Positions 1 to 9,757 of a stretch of 64,000 bases of DNA are shown here, piece after piece. Under the pieces are notes generated by a model, which saw nothing but the letters and a program-made list of their open reading frames with translations, was not told where the DNA came from and searched no databases. The position numbers were made by a program, and so were the translations under genes. The DNA is taken from NCBI GenBank assembly GCA_024195585.1, contig SWBL01000162.1, forward strand, positions 44,684 through 108,683. Direction: 5' to 3'. The stretch's first letter is position 1, and each line of letters begins with the position of its first letter. This stretch comes from Aureobasidium sp. EXF-3400. Its lineage: Eukaryota; Ascomycota; Dothideomycetes; Dothideales; Saccotheciaceae.

Positions 1-515
1 GCAGGGGTTTGAGCCACTGCAGCGGGCTGTGCAGGAGTAGCAGCAGCAGCGGTCGTCGTTGGTGTAGAGTCTGGCTTGGTAGTCTGCACCTCTTCCTCGT
101 CAGGTGTCTCCTTGATGGTCACATCCTTCACACCATCCATGGCAGCCATTTTCGTTGCAATCTTGTTTTCCCAGATAGGCAATGTCTTCTCTTTCGGATC
201 CATACGTTTGACAATGTCGAAGCAGAACTTTGAGTCTGGGTAGCGCTCAAGGCCGAAGAGTGCTATGGCTCGTCTCAGCTGACCCTGAAGGATGAGTTCG
301 CGTTTTCCTCTCTTTTGTGCGTTGATGATAGCCTTGTTGGCATCGGCTAGAGCAGATTCGTAGTCAGCAGGGTTGCTTCTCTGGTATGCGGTAGATCGTT
401 TGATGAGGTAGTCAGGCGATGTGGGTGAGACTGCAAGGGCGGCTGTGTATAATTTTATGGCTTCGGCGTAGTTGCCTGCGCTGAGTGCTTCTGCTCCAAG
501 TTTTGCTTGATCCAT
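1..515 (-). CDS. SGT1: SGT1 co-chaperone, N-terminal TPR part (runs off window)
   Basis: SGT1 is a cytosolic Hsp90 co-chaperone that also binds SKP1 in SCF ubiquitin ligases and kinetochore assembly. The frame starts with ATG at 515-513 and stays open to base 1, giving 171 codons. Residues 1 to about 120 form TPR helices, with SGT1-like stretches such as GNYAEAIKLYTAAL and SPDYLIKRSTAYQR. An Ala/Thr/Pro-rich linker follows, where the window ends. The CS and SGS domains that would settle the identity lie outside, so another small TPR co-chaperone is possible but less likely. No intron is seen in this part. It is divergent from the DUF1115 gene, with about 230 bases of shared promoter. Confidence 0.8.
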   Translation of the reverse strand, partial: MDQAKLGAEALSAGNYAEAIKLYTAALAVSPTSPDYLIKRSTAYQRSNPADYESALADANKAIINAQKRGKRELILQGQLRRAIALFGLERYPDSKFCFDIVKRMDPKEKTLPIWENKIATKMAAMDGVKDVTIKETPDEEEVQTTKPDSTPTTTAAAATPAQPAAVAQTP

Positions 516-746
516 GGTGATGGTTGCTGTGGCAGTGCTGTGTTGATAGCTAGGTATGAGAGGAATGTGAAGTGATTGCAAAGGAAAGTAGAGGCATGCA
601 TGTGATTGTGACGACCAAAGCTTCTAGAATGCGCCAGATGCTTTCAACTGCAAGGGAAAGTTTACCCGAGTCAGGCAGCTGCGTGTGAGAGTTTCATCTC
701 TGCGTTTCACCTCATTCACGTTGTCAATTACACCTCAGCCTCCTTC

Positions 747-1167
747 ATGTTCAATGCTCTAATCCGAACGCATCACATAACTTCGAGGAAGAAGGTGACC
801 AAGCTCAAGCAAGCCGCCGATGCCACACAGGTCTTTGCTCTCTTAAGGAGCGGGAGCTCACCTGGTATCATGTATGTGGAGGGAGACGAAAATGGTGTCA
901 AGCAGTGGGTTGAATCTGTTCATGTACGTGTTGAGAGTCTTGTTTCTTCCGCAATCTAACTGACATTGAAGATAGAATCTCCGCTACAAGGACTATCAGC
1001 TAGTCGCTCGTCCAGCGGCTGTGCAGCATGAGAATCAGCCCACCAAAGAATCACAAGTAAGACCTGGTCTGTACGAGACGGATACGGTGAGCGACTTTGG
1101 CAAACAACTGCAAGATCGAGGTGTATATGCTTGGTGGCGCAAAGCTATGGGCTATGTAAAAGAGTAG
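747..1167 (+). CDS. DUF1115 (RWDD2 C-terminal-like) small protein
   Basis: Two exons, 747-923 and 976-1167, give 122 residues. The intron has donor gtacgt and acceptor gatag and falls between codons for His59 and Asn60. The sequence resembles the C-terminal domain of RWDD2-type proteins: an HHI motif near residue 9, a SPGIMYVEG stretch, then KDYQLVARPA and a C-terminal GLYETDTVSDFGKQL segment. Human relatives carry an N-terminal RWD domain that is absent here, so this is a domain-only form or the annotated start misses upstream exons. The family's biochemical role is unknown; a link to ubiquitin or translation control is only inferred from RWD proteins. The ATG is the first in frame after a pyrimidine-rich stretch. 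Confidence 0.7.
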
Positions 1168-1570
1168 TTCATTAGCTCGGTCGGCAACCAGTAGTGCTGG
1201 AAGAGCACTGGCAATGATTTTCGGGTGAATCACTGAGGAGCAAGCTGTGTCTCTTCCAGGTCGCTTGCATTAGACTAGGATACACCGCAACAATTCAATG
1301 CATGATGAAGGTCTTTCGCAACTCTGCCCCTCATGCCAAAATGCAAGCTACCCCACATGTTGACGTGCCAAGCTTACACCGCTGGATGGAGGGGTGACGA
1401 GGCAGGGGCGTGCTCCGTTGTTGAAACGAACCCCCCAATCTATCCAAGTCTGGCCATAGCATCCACTCTCGAGACCTCCTGACCAACATCACCCCTTCTT
1501 TGAACTCGTGCTCGTCTCCTTGTTCATTCCGACACTCACATCAATCCATTCAACACCAACCACACACACA
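1168..1570. other. Intergenic region before the GLTP gene
   Basis: No coding frame could be supported. The part near 1430-1570 is CT-rich and contains a run of CA repeats directly before the GLTP start codon, as expected of a fungal promoter and 5' leader. Confidence 0.5.
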
Positions 1571-2325
1571 ATGGCAGCTTTCCCCCCTGGCGGTACTTTC
1601 TTCGACACCCTGAAGCGTAGCTTCACCGATGTCCCTGTCGAATCTGGCAAGATTGCCACTACTCAGTTCCTCGAGGCTTGCGAGAGCTTGACCACTCTCT
1701 TCGGTATGTTTGTCTAAAGCCTGGTGCTATCATCTTCTGACCAGGCCAGATGTCCTCGGTTCAACCGCCTTCAAGCCCGTCAAGTCGGACATGACTGGCA
1801 ACATCAAGGTACTTTTTCAGGCACATGTCTAGTAGATCCAGCTGCTCATCTATCACAGAAAATCCGTGACCGTCAACTCGCTGCTCCCATCGACTCAGAG
1901 ACCCTCCAAGACCTCGTCCGTAACGAGCTCGCAACCAAGAAGCACACCGCCACAGAAGGTCTTGTCTGGTTGAACCGGTAAATCGTCACCCCGAAACCCA
2001 TTTGTACCCAGTACACTGACCAAGGAACAGTGCCCTCGACTTCACCGCCCAGGCTCTTCGTCAGAACCTGACCAACTCCGGAGAGGAGGTCAGCGTCTCG
2101 TTCCGCTCCGCCTACGGCAACACCCTCAGCAAGCACCACAGCTTCATGATCAAGCCCATCTTCAGCGCTGCCATGAGTGCAACTCCCTACCGCAAGGACT
2201 TTTACGCCAAGCTTGGTGACGACCAGGCTCGCGTTGAGAAAGAGCTTGGTACTTGGTTGAGCAGCCTCGAAAACATTGTCAAGATCTTGAACGACTTCCT
2301 GGCCTCTAAAGAAGCCAAGTGGTAA
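1571..2325 (+). CDS. Glycolipid transfer protein (HET-C2 type)
   Basis: Cytosolic GLTP-fold protein that moves glycosphingolipids between membranes; the Podospora orthologue HET-C2 also affects vegetative incompatibility. Four exons (1571-1703, 1750-1808, 1859-1977, 2031-2325) give 201 residues, the normal single-domain length. After splicing, exon 2 reads DVLGSTAFKPVKSDMTGNIK. This contains the family's D48-x3-N52-x2-K55 type headgroup site (SDMTGNIKKIRD), and the conserved VWLNRAL block sits at the exon 3/4 junction. The His of the C-terminal half appears in the SFMIKPIFSAAMSATPYR region. Splice phases are consistent throughout. A longer open frame on the opposite strand is an antisense artefact. 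Confidence 0.93.
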
Positions 2326-2569
2326 TTTACGTAAGGGCCCTGGAGGCCTGCGGAAAAACAATATGATACCAAAAAACAACAGATTTGTTCTTGCTTCTAC
2401 AAACAACCACACAACCATTGTGACCTGGTGCCTTTTTCGTCATTTTCTTTATACAGGGTTGGTATGGTGCTAGTCAGATATCTTGCTGACCATTCAACTA
2501 ATTAGGCTGACAATCCGCATTTCATCACACCTCAATGGTAGCCGAAAGCTCGTCACGGGGCCAAAGAGG

Positions 2570-2715
2570 ATTGAGCAAGTTATGTTCAAATGTTCGGGTG
2601 GCGGTGCCTAAGAGTCATCCACGAGTTTATAAACCCACAACGACCGACGCTCTCTCTTCGAATCCACATTCAACAGCCTGATTGAATTCAACCGCCACTT
2701 CGTCAAAAACACAAC
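2570..2715 (+). promoter_or_regulatory. Promoter of first 2EXR-like gene, duplicated upstream of the second
   Basis: A segment near 2570-2636 (ttgagcaagtt, then gtggcggt, then gagtcatccacgag) recurs with substitutions near 4148-4210 upstream of the next paralogue, so the duplication included promoter DNA. A TATA-like TTATAAA is present near 2627-2633 in this copy and is not obvious in the second. Confidence 0.55.
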
Positions 2716-3435
2716 ATGCCTATCACAACCCAACAACAAACACAGCTATATTCCAGACCACGAGCCGTGCCACAACAGTCACCCACGCAAAAGAGTCCCC
2801 TCTTGATTAAGCTTCCACGAGAGCTACGAGACATGATCTATGAACAGGTCTTCGCAGGCGAATCCGAGATTATGATCCCACATCCACTGATGCGGACGTC
2901 TAAGCAAATGCGCGAAGAAGTCATAGAAGCCGCCGCACGCTATGTTGGTCCACGAGCGAGGCTAGGACTGATACCTCTCAACGGAACCTTGGTAGACACT
3001 AAGATTGAAATGGAAGATCCAAAACATCCTAGTCGTTACATACCCATTAGGATGTACCAAGACCGGGTATTACTACTATACGGACTGGGTATAAAATGGC
3101 ACAAGTTTTACTGCAACCATTTCGGCAAGCGACTGCTACCATATATCCGCCAAGTTAGGATATACATGAGAATGGCAGACATCGATACTATCACCATCAA
3201 GTTTAAGGAAGATTCAGCACCGGAGATAATTACCAAGGCAGGTCTTTACTATCGTGTGAGACACCCCCGTTCTGCGGAATTTTATGGACTGTTCCAATCC
3301 ATAGCAGAGAAACATCGAAAGAAAAAGGCAAAATGTTCGGTTGAGTGGGTTAACGCCTTCATGAAGGACACACTAGATGCGCGCAAGAAGATTCGCCTCA
3401 GGCTAGAGAATCGCGAACGGGTACGTTGGGTTTAG
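2716..3435 (+). CDS. 2EXR/F-box-like domain protein, paralogue 1
   Basis: Single-exon frame of 239 residues. After a Gln-rich leader comes LPRELRDMIYEQVF at about residues 33-46, the start of the fungal 2EXR-type F-box-like domain. The family block HPLMRTSKQMREE follows, then a C-terminal CSVEWVNAFMKD block. Such proteins are very numerous in filamentous ascomycetes and mostly uncharacterised. An adaptor role in ubiquitin ligases is proposed from the F-box resemblance and is inference only. It is part of a local family: a decayed copy follows at about 3520-3970, an intact copy at 4299-5006 and another at 9725-10591. Confidence 0.7.
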   Translation: MPITTQQQTQLYSRPRAVPQQSPTQKSPLLIKLPRELRDMIYEQVFAGESEIMIPHPLMRTSKQMREEVIEAAARYVGPRARLGLIPLNGTLVDTKIEMEDPKHPSRYIPIRMYQDRVLLLYGLGIKWHKFYCNHFGKRLLPYIRQVRIYMRMADIDTITIKFKEDSAPEIITKAGLYYRVRHPRSAEFYGLFQSIAEKHRKKKAKCSVEWVNAFMKDTLDARKKIRLRLENRERVRWV

Positions 3436-3519
3436 AGTACTGTACTTTGTATGTTGAGCTAATCAACCGTCAGCTGTGAACTTCGGCCGATCCATCTGCC
3501 ACGCCGATGTTTTTATACT

Positions 3520-3970
3520 TCGGTCACGATGAACAAGATAAACTGTTCATACTGCAGCCGACCCATCCACTTGTGCACAGACAAGAGATCACCATCATGT
3601 CCGAGAGCAAATCTGTTGTGGCGAGATCTTTGCTGTGGTGAATTTGGCCAGCAAATGATACCACATATCCGCCGCATGCGGATAATTATGTCCATGGTGA
3701 CTCCTCAAGCAATTTTCATCACTTTCAACAGAAATTCAGCACCAGACATAACCATCGGAAGCGATTACAGTAATTGGGAAGACACAGAATTTGTAATCGG
3801 ATGTGTCTGTCCATAGCGGAGAAGTATCAAGAAAAAAGGCAGCGTGTTCGGCCGAGTGGGTTAATGTCTTCATGAGAGATATTGTAGATGCGTGGTTCAT
3901 ACTCGTTCTTGGTGAAAGCCGCTGAGTCTTGATTAGGACTATGCTTGTTCAGCTAGATAATCGACGAGTC
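3520..3970 (+). pseudogene. Decayed 2EXR-like copy, 3' half only
   Basis: This stretch aligns with the C-terminal half of the paralogue at 2716-3435. It contains a QMIPHIRRMRIIMSM segment matching LLPYIRQVRIYMRM upstream, then NSAPDI matching DSAPEI. A stop then interrupts at about 3814-3816. Past it, a frame displaced by a one-base loss in an A-run (near 3830) resumes CSAEWVNVFMRD, matching CSVEWVNAFMKD. The N-terminal F-box-like half is missing. Small indels, a stop and truncation together indicate a pseudogene. Confidence 0.7.
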
Positions 3971-4298
3971 AGAAATTCCTCCGATTTATTGTTATACCGA
4001 AATACATTCTTCTCTGCTTCCAAAATCTTTTTGTTTTCGCTCTAGCACAGAGTAAGAAGAAGCCTTTCCTGCTATATCTCGGCCATGTAGCTTTTTAGGT
4101 CATTGCTGCCTGACATTGTTCCGGATAGCTGCACAGTCCAATCGTGGTTGAGCAAGTTCTCTCTTGATCCCACGTGGCGGTCATTGAGTCATCCATGAGT
4201 ATTCAGACCCTGACAGGAATTATGGATTTCTCGTTTCTACGCTACCACATCTGCGGACCAACTTTCTCCGAACTCTTCTGCTATAATAGGGTAAGAAG
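3971..4298 (+). promoter_or_regulatory. Intergenic DNA with duplicated promoter block of second 2EXR-like gene
   Basis: Holds the second copy of the duplicated upstream segment (about 4148-4210, see the entry at 2570). Nothing else coding is seen. Confidence 0.5.
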
Positions 4299-5006
4299 AT
4301 GCCAGTCATGACCCGCCAACAAGCAAGCTCTCGGCGCCGACCCAAGGATGAACAAATTAATCCCCCCTTCAACAGACTTCCACAAGAGGTACGAGATATG
4401 ACCTATGACCTAGTCTTCGCAGATGACTCTGAGATCAAACTGTCACACCCACTCATGCGAACATCAAGAGCCTTACGAGAAGAAACCACAACAGCTTTTG
4501 CATGCAACGTCGGACCTCGGGCGACATTCTACATGGCATGTATCACCCATCATCGAGGACACCGAACAGGACCGGTAATCACGATCCAGGGTACTGATAA
4601 TACCTCGATTTTGCTTCCTGAGACGAGATCGGTGAAAGCGAAATCACGGAGGTACTCGACGAGTCCATATCAACCGTGGGAGTTGTTTCGTCGTAGTGAA
4701 CTTGGCATGCAGATGGTGCCTCGGATGCGCCACTTGATACTGGAGATAAAGATGCGAGACTGGGTTGAGATACGCATCACATTCAGCGACAAGGCGACAC
4801 CCAGGATCTTCGTCAAACAGCCGTACAGGCCCTCCTCTTGGATTGCCGTTCAAGCATATCTAGTGTGTCTGCCGAGAGCCAGAAGATGGCAAAATTGGGG
4901 AGTCGGATGCTCAACCGAGTGGATCGAGGCTTTTGTAAAAGATCTGAAGGACAGTTGGACAGAGCTGCGTCTAAGAGAGAAGAGCAGGGCGTTGGGTCTC
5001 GAGTGA
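4299..5006 (+). CDS. 2EXR/F-box-like domain protein, paralogue 2
   Basis: Single exon, 235 residues. The order of motifs matches paralogue 1: FNRLPQEVRDMTYDLVF at about residues 24-40, SHPLMRTSRALREE, an internal MVPRMRHLILEIKMRD block, and a C-terminal CSTEWIEAFVKDLKDSW. Overall identity to the neighbour is moderate, so the duplication is not recent. Codon use looks normal and no frameshift is seen. Function is unknown; protein-protein adaptor activity is inferred from the F-box-like N-terminus. Confidence 0.68.
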   Translation: MPVMTRQQASSRRRPKDEQINPPFNRLPQEVRDMTYDLVFADDSEIKLSHPLMRTSRALREETTTAFACNVGPRATFYMACITHHRGHRTGPVITIQGTDNTSILLPETRSVKAKSRRYSTSPYQPWELFRRSELGMQMVPRMRHLILEIKMRDWVEIRITFSDKATPRIFVKQPYRPSSWIAVQAYLVCLPRARRWQNWGVGCSTEWIEAFVKDLKDSWTELRLREKSRALGLE

Positions 5007-5246
5007 TCGTGTGCTCATTACCAGCCATGTCGACGTGGTATGGTCTTAGAGTATGGCGGCTTGCTTCTGTATCTCGATCGGCGCGATGTTTGCTCGACGC
5101 CAGGGAAGAGGAGAACAAAATTCTCCAGAGATGTGCCAGCGCATCTCACGGGTTCGTGATCCACCGAGGCCGAATGGATAGTTCTCTCAGCCCCTTCCAT
5201 CTTGTCCTGGTTTCGTAAGGGGCTAGACTCATGTCGATATCGTTGA

Positions 5247-6554
5247 TCATTCATCAGAAAGGATCGCCGGATGAAGGAGCTTCTTAAGGTCGTTCGTATA
5301 CTCGATGATCCTGTTAGAGCTGTCGGCTTCCTCGCTCAGCGCATCTCTGAGCTGACCAACTGCGTCTCTCATATCTTTTTCGATAGTCTCTCTGTTCAAA
5401 GCTTCTTTGATGGTAGTAACCGCCTCGCCGTAGAGTTTCCAGAATGCCTGTGTGTCTTTGAGATATGTCGTTTCTTCCAAAGGAATAGCCCAATCGTCTT
5501 GACGGTTCTCAACCATATCCAGCCAGTCCGACATCAGAGGCTCACGATCTCCAAACAATCCAGGCAGATGAACGAGGAAATCTCCCTTTTGGCCTTCGAA
5601 AGCGTGCGGTGCAACAAATCCAGTAAAGTTTCTGAGCACATCTGTTCTGCCATCTCTCAGATATCCGGGCAATTCGTAGCTGTTGAACATTTTTCTGGGC
5701 AAGTAGACGATGCCACGCTTGAAACCGTATCCATCAGGGCCACCGCTGGACTTTTCGACTGTGCGAGCCATGGCGGCTTGGTCGGCGTCATTTCCTAGTT
5801 CGACTTTGGGATTGCAGAGGGGGAAGGCCATGCCATCTACAAACATTGAAATTGTCCAGGGGTGTACGCGGACGAAAAAGATACCAGTGTTGAGGCCTTG
5901 GATGTCGCGTGCTGCGACAATGTTGATGTGGGAGAACTCTCTGGGTGGGAGGAAGATATCGGCCGGAATGTTTGGGTTCAGTATGATCGAGTCTGCATCA
6001 ACCCACCTGTGTTGCTGGTTAGTATGGTATGATTTTGAAGGAAGAATGGAGGATGGATACGCACATCAACCATTCTGCTCTTTCACGCTCTGGCTTTGCG
6101 AGTTCTTGAGCGACTTGTTGGATCATGAAAGTTGGCTTGTTCCAGTAACCACAGTATTCGTTCTGTCGCTTGATGTATGTTGGATAACCCCATCTCTCTC
6201 CGTGTCGTGTGTGTGACTCCAGAGCTCTTTCGTATAATTTGTTGTTGCCATACAACATAGATACCTTGGCGATACGGTATGGTTTCGAGCCATAGATGAA
6301 TGATGGCTGATGCCATAGAGCTCCGAGGAAGCTAACTACTATGAGGATTGAGGATAGCAGAACAACGAGTCTGTTGTTGAACCACTACGGCATAGTCAGT
6401 CTTGTGCGCATGCCGATTGCGAATTACGATGTGCAAGTACCCCAATGGTCAAAAGCGGCTTCCTCGGCGGTTGCAGAAACATATCAGAGCTCGTCGTCTC
6501 AAACGATCGCTTCGACTCTTCGACGTCCAGCTCTTGATAGCGAGAATCACTCAT
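5247..6554 (-). CDS. GT34 glycosyltransferase (GMA12/MNN10 family)
   Basis: Type II Golgi membrane glycosyltransferase, probably adding galactose or mannose to N- or O-glycans of wall proteins. Exons (5' to 3') 6554-6441, 6384-6065 and 6006-5247 give 397 residues. A cytoplasmic tail is followed by one membrane segment at about residues 44-62 (LVVLLSSILIVVSFLGALW). The catalytic domain starts with SMLYGNNKLYERALESH. The DxD metal/nucleotide-sugar site appears only after splicing, as MWVDADSIILNP with Asp148 and Asp150; donor gtgcgt and acceptor acacag were chosen because they restore it. NTGIFFVRVHPW follows, typical of the family. Donor specificity cannot be read from the sequence. Confidence 0.85.
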
Positions 6555-7437
6555 ATTGCGTAAATGTTCAACTTGGATTTAGAGACTTAAGAAGCTCGAA
6601 GAGCAAGGGTCGACTCAGAGAATAAGTACCATGTCTAATCGTGTATATGGACTCTTCTCGAGCTTGAGCCGTTTCTATTATGGTCCATACAACCGTTCGC
6701 CGTGCTTCCGGATTTTGGCCGTTGGATGTGTTTTTTCGAAATCGCATTTTCGGCTGTTATGCCGAAAAATGCCACTCTTGCTGCAGCCCATTGTGTCATC
6801 CGTGGGGGACGATTTCGTACGCAACAGTGATGAAAAGAACCCAGAGTGTCGAGAGTCCATGGAGCAATCGATTGCGACATAGATTGAGACCATGGAAAGG
6901 TGTAGGCCACGAGCTCTGTATAAGGCAGATGCCGAAAAAGGCAACTGTCGCCAACGGTCAAACATAGGCTTTCGTCTCTCAGCGAAGCCTATAACAGCAT
7001 CGATTACCGCTCTCGAATTTAGACTTCCGTATCATGATAGCTATAGGAAAACAAGCCGCGGCTCTTGATGGTCAACGTGAAACAAGATTGAGATCAATTA
7101 GCTCCATATGGCATGAAGTTTGGCAAACGCCAAGCGTGTGATTCTTTTATTTCTTTTTCTTTTCTCTTTTGGTTTTTTCTCTCTCTTTTTGTCCTTTTTT
7201 TTTCGCGCTTCCTCTCTTTTCAAACAGCTTAGCTGCTATCATCGTGATCTCTGCGCCAGTGTTACAGTAGCTGGGACGACCCCTGAAATCGTGATAGCAG
7301 GCTGTCCTCAATTGCAATCTTGTAAAGCCGCGACGGAGAAGTCATTCAGCCAACTTGCTGAGTGGGACAGTAGTTCTTGAAGCCACGTCCTGGCAACATT
7401 CACAGTATTGCCTTTTTTGGAGTCTACCATCGTGACT
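6555..7437. other. Intergenic, no supported gene
   Basis: Several short frames occur on both strands but none has a recognisable motif or consistent splicing. A T-rich tract lies at about 7138-7210. Nothing functional could be named. Confidence 0.5.
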
Positions 7438-8434
7438 TCATGCAAGAAAGGCTATCCACATACCAACATAACAGACTATCGAGTCCTCAAGCGATAGATG
7501 TTCCTTCTGCATACGTTCTCTGATGTAAAGCTGAGCAGTACCAGAAAAACAGCCAGCAAACATATGTGTCCAGCCATAAAGCGGATTACACGTGTCAAGT
7601 GGGTTCCAGGAAACTCGAAGGATAGCCGCAATGGCTATCACCTCAGCGCTTGCTCTTCTCTTGTCTAGAAAAGCTGCAATAGACTTGAGAGTGGATGGTT
7701 TGGTTTTCGCATCCAGCTGAGTTTGGACATGCCCACCGTAGGTTTCAAGGTGTACTAATTCATGGGGCAGCTTTGTCTCTCCAGCTGCTCTCAGAAGTAT
7801 CTCCGCAATAACCCGGCTGCAAGCGCAAAGGGAGATGAGCACGTCGAATCGTGTGACAAGACCGTTACTCCAAAGAGCGTACAGACGTAGACATGAGACG
7901 AGAAGTAAAGCATAAGAAAGGTATGCTGTTCTTATGGTCTGGTCAGGGTCCTGACCGACAGACGTCAAAGCATTCTGTACTGGGTCCCTGATCGAATCAG
8001 TATCATAACAATGATGTGGTGCTAAGCATCCAATCATCTGACTTACATCGGGTGTATGGTTTTCTCCAATTTGCCTGTCCTTTCGCGCGTTCTGCAAAGA
8101 TTCCCTTGCAACAATGTTCCGAGAAGAAGATGGACTCAAGTCGCAAGACTGGACCACAAGTTATGCCTGGAGAGTTGTTTCGGGAATAAGAAGGACCAGG
8201 CAGCTCGGCGTGTCTTGGCTGGTGTCTTCGTACGTAAAGGAGCGGCCTAGCATGAGGATGTTCTAAAATTCGACCGACATACTGAGAAAGATCCTTCAAG
8301 TCATCACGAAGAGAGAGCAAGAGATTCAGCCCTGACGAGTGTTGCCCAGCGACCAGCGTGTCGGAAGTACCTAACCATTTTGCAGTTGGACAGTCTGCTC
8401 TCTTCCACGCCTGTTGTTGGTACCAATTCTTGGA
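7438..8434 (-). CDS. Unclassified spliced gene or remnant
   Basis: Two open segments fit one splice event: an upstream segment open from about 8434 down to 8047, then donor gtaagt at 8046 and acceptor cccag ending at 7980, then 7979-7438. The joined product would contain LRDDLKDLSQYVGRILEHP and a hydrophobic helical part around TAYLSYALLLVSCLRLYALW, ending in IVCYVGMWIAFLA. No ATG lies in frame at the 5' end (a stop sits at 8435-8437), so an upstream exon is missing or the gene is decayed. It vaguely recalls the middle region of fungal transcription factors, but no zinc cluster is seen. I do not recognise the family. Confidence 0.3.
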
Positions 8435-9567
8435 TCAAACATTCTCCACTTTACTCATGGTCCCTTGGAACAGTACAATCCCGATGATCACTATGCTCCA
8501 CGGAGCATGAGTCCTGATGGCCGATTTTGGCAGGAAGCAAGCGCCAAGCCTGCGAGGGCGGTGATCGTACTGCCGGACCCCTCTACATCTCCACTGTAAC
8601 CATTTGCCTCCATCGCATCATTCCATCATCGACCTTCTTCACGCTACACAGACTTAGAACACATTGTTTTCCATGCGCTAACAGGAAATCTGCAACAGCA
8701 CCTTCTTCTTCATGCACAACGACATCAACCCTCACCCCTTCCCGCTTGTCAACATTGCCAACAACAAAGATAGAAGTCAGGTCCTCGTCTTGTCTTAGCA
8801 CTCCCTCCTTGCTCAGTCACCCTCAATCCGCCGTGCATTGCTCGACATGTAGTACTATTCTAACGACAAAGTCGTTAGATTCAATCTTAACATCTCCATT
8901 TTTAGTGTCATTCTTCTTCCAGTTTTCCAATACCAATTTGTCTATTACTTCCGCTTCTTGGCCATCGTTCTTTCCCACTCGTCGTTTTTCTCGACCAAGT
9001 GATATCGGTATGCCGCACCTTCTTCGTCTTCAACCTTCCTTTGAGCTTCTAGAGACCGTGTCGTTCTCTCTTCCATCTCCTTTACCGTTTTCACCATCCA
9101 ACGCTTATCACCCTTGTCAGTAAAACTATATACTCTATCTACCTACATACCTTCCAATGCATCCTCCAGCCAGCAAAAAGTAGAACATCACTGCTGTGTA
9201 TGCAGAGATCAGATTTGACCTGTGTCTTTCCACGCAGCCCGTCAATCGCAACGCCATTAAGAAGCCCATTAAGGCTTTGTAAGACATAGATTTTACCAAG
9301 CAAACAATCGACCGCAAGTGCAAGAAGGCCCCCAGCCGCCTTTATAAAAAGTTCGTAACTGCCGTTTTCGTCATCTATCACTATGCTGAATCGACGACGC
9401 CGATGAAGAAGAAGATCTTGACGATGATAGTGAAGGCAAAGATGATACCAAGATCAAGAAGAGTGACAATCTCGACGACGATAATCGCGATAATGGACAC
9501 AGCTGCCGCTTATCCCATCGCTCATCTACTGCTACAACTGGCACCTCTTACCAGCAGGATCAAAGAG
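8435..9567. other. Pyrimidine-rich intergenic DNA with a possible unrecognised + strand gene
   Basis: 8600-9120 is strongly CT-rich, like a long fungal promoter or leader. An ATG at 9157 begins a short frame reading MHPPASKK. At about 9383-9487 a + strand frame is strikingly acidic (starting DDADEEEDLDDDSEG). A chain of introns could join these with a Ser/Lys-rich frame running through the 36-bp repeats that follow, but no unique splice solution was found. Confidence 0.25.
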
Positions 9568-9757
9568 GAAACCGGAGACATCTTCGAAGGTAACCACTTC
9601 TTCCACCAAATCGTCGTCATCGAAAGCAAGCGCTTCTTCACCCAAACCAACATCTTCGAAGGTAAGCACCTCTTTGGTTAAAGAAAAATTCTCGAAGGCA
9701 GGCATTTCTTCGGCCAGACCAATATCATCGATAGTGAGCACCTCTTTGGCTGGCTTC
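9568..9757. repeat. 36-bp minisatellite, about five units, open on both strands
   Basis: About five imperfect 36-bp units at 9568-9757. Read on minus, each gives a 12-residue acidic unit such as KEVLTFEDVGLG or EEALAFDDDDLV. Alternate units resemble each other more, suggesting a 72-bp higher-order period. Read on plus, the units give TSSKVTTSSTKS-like Ser/Lys-rich peptides, also without stops. The array overlaps the 3' end of the 2EXR-like gene at 9725-10591 but lies in another frame of it. Confidence 0.75.

Noticed and set aside
1873..2418. 181-codon open frame on minus
   Set aside because: It is antisense to GLTP exons 3 and 4, whose plus-strand product is clearly recognised and spliced in phase.
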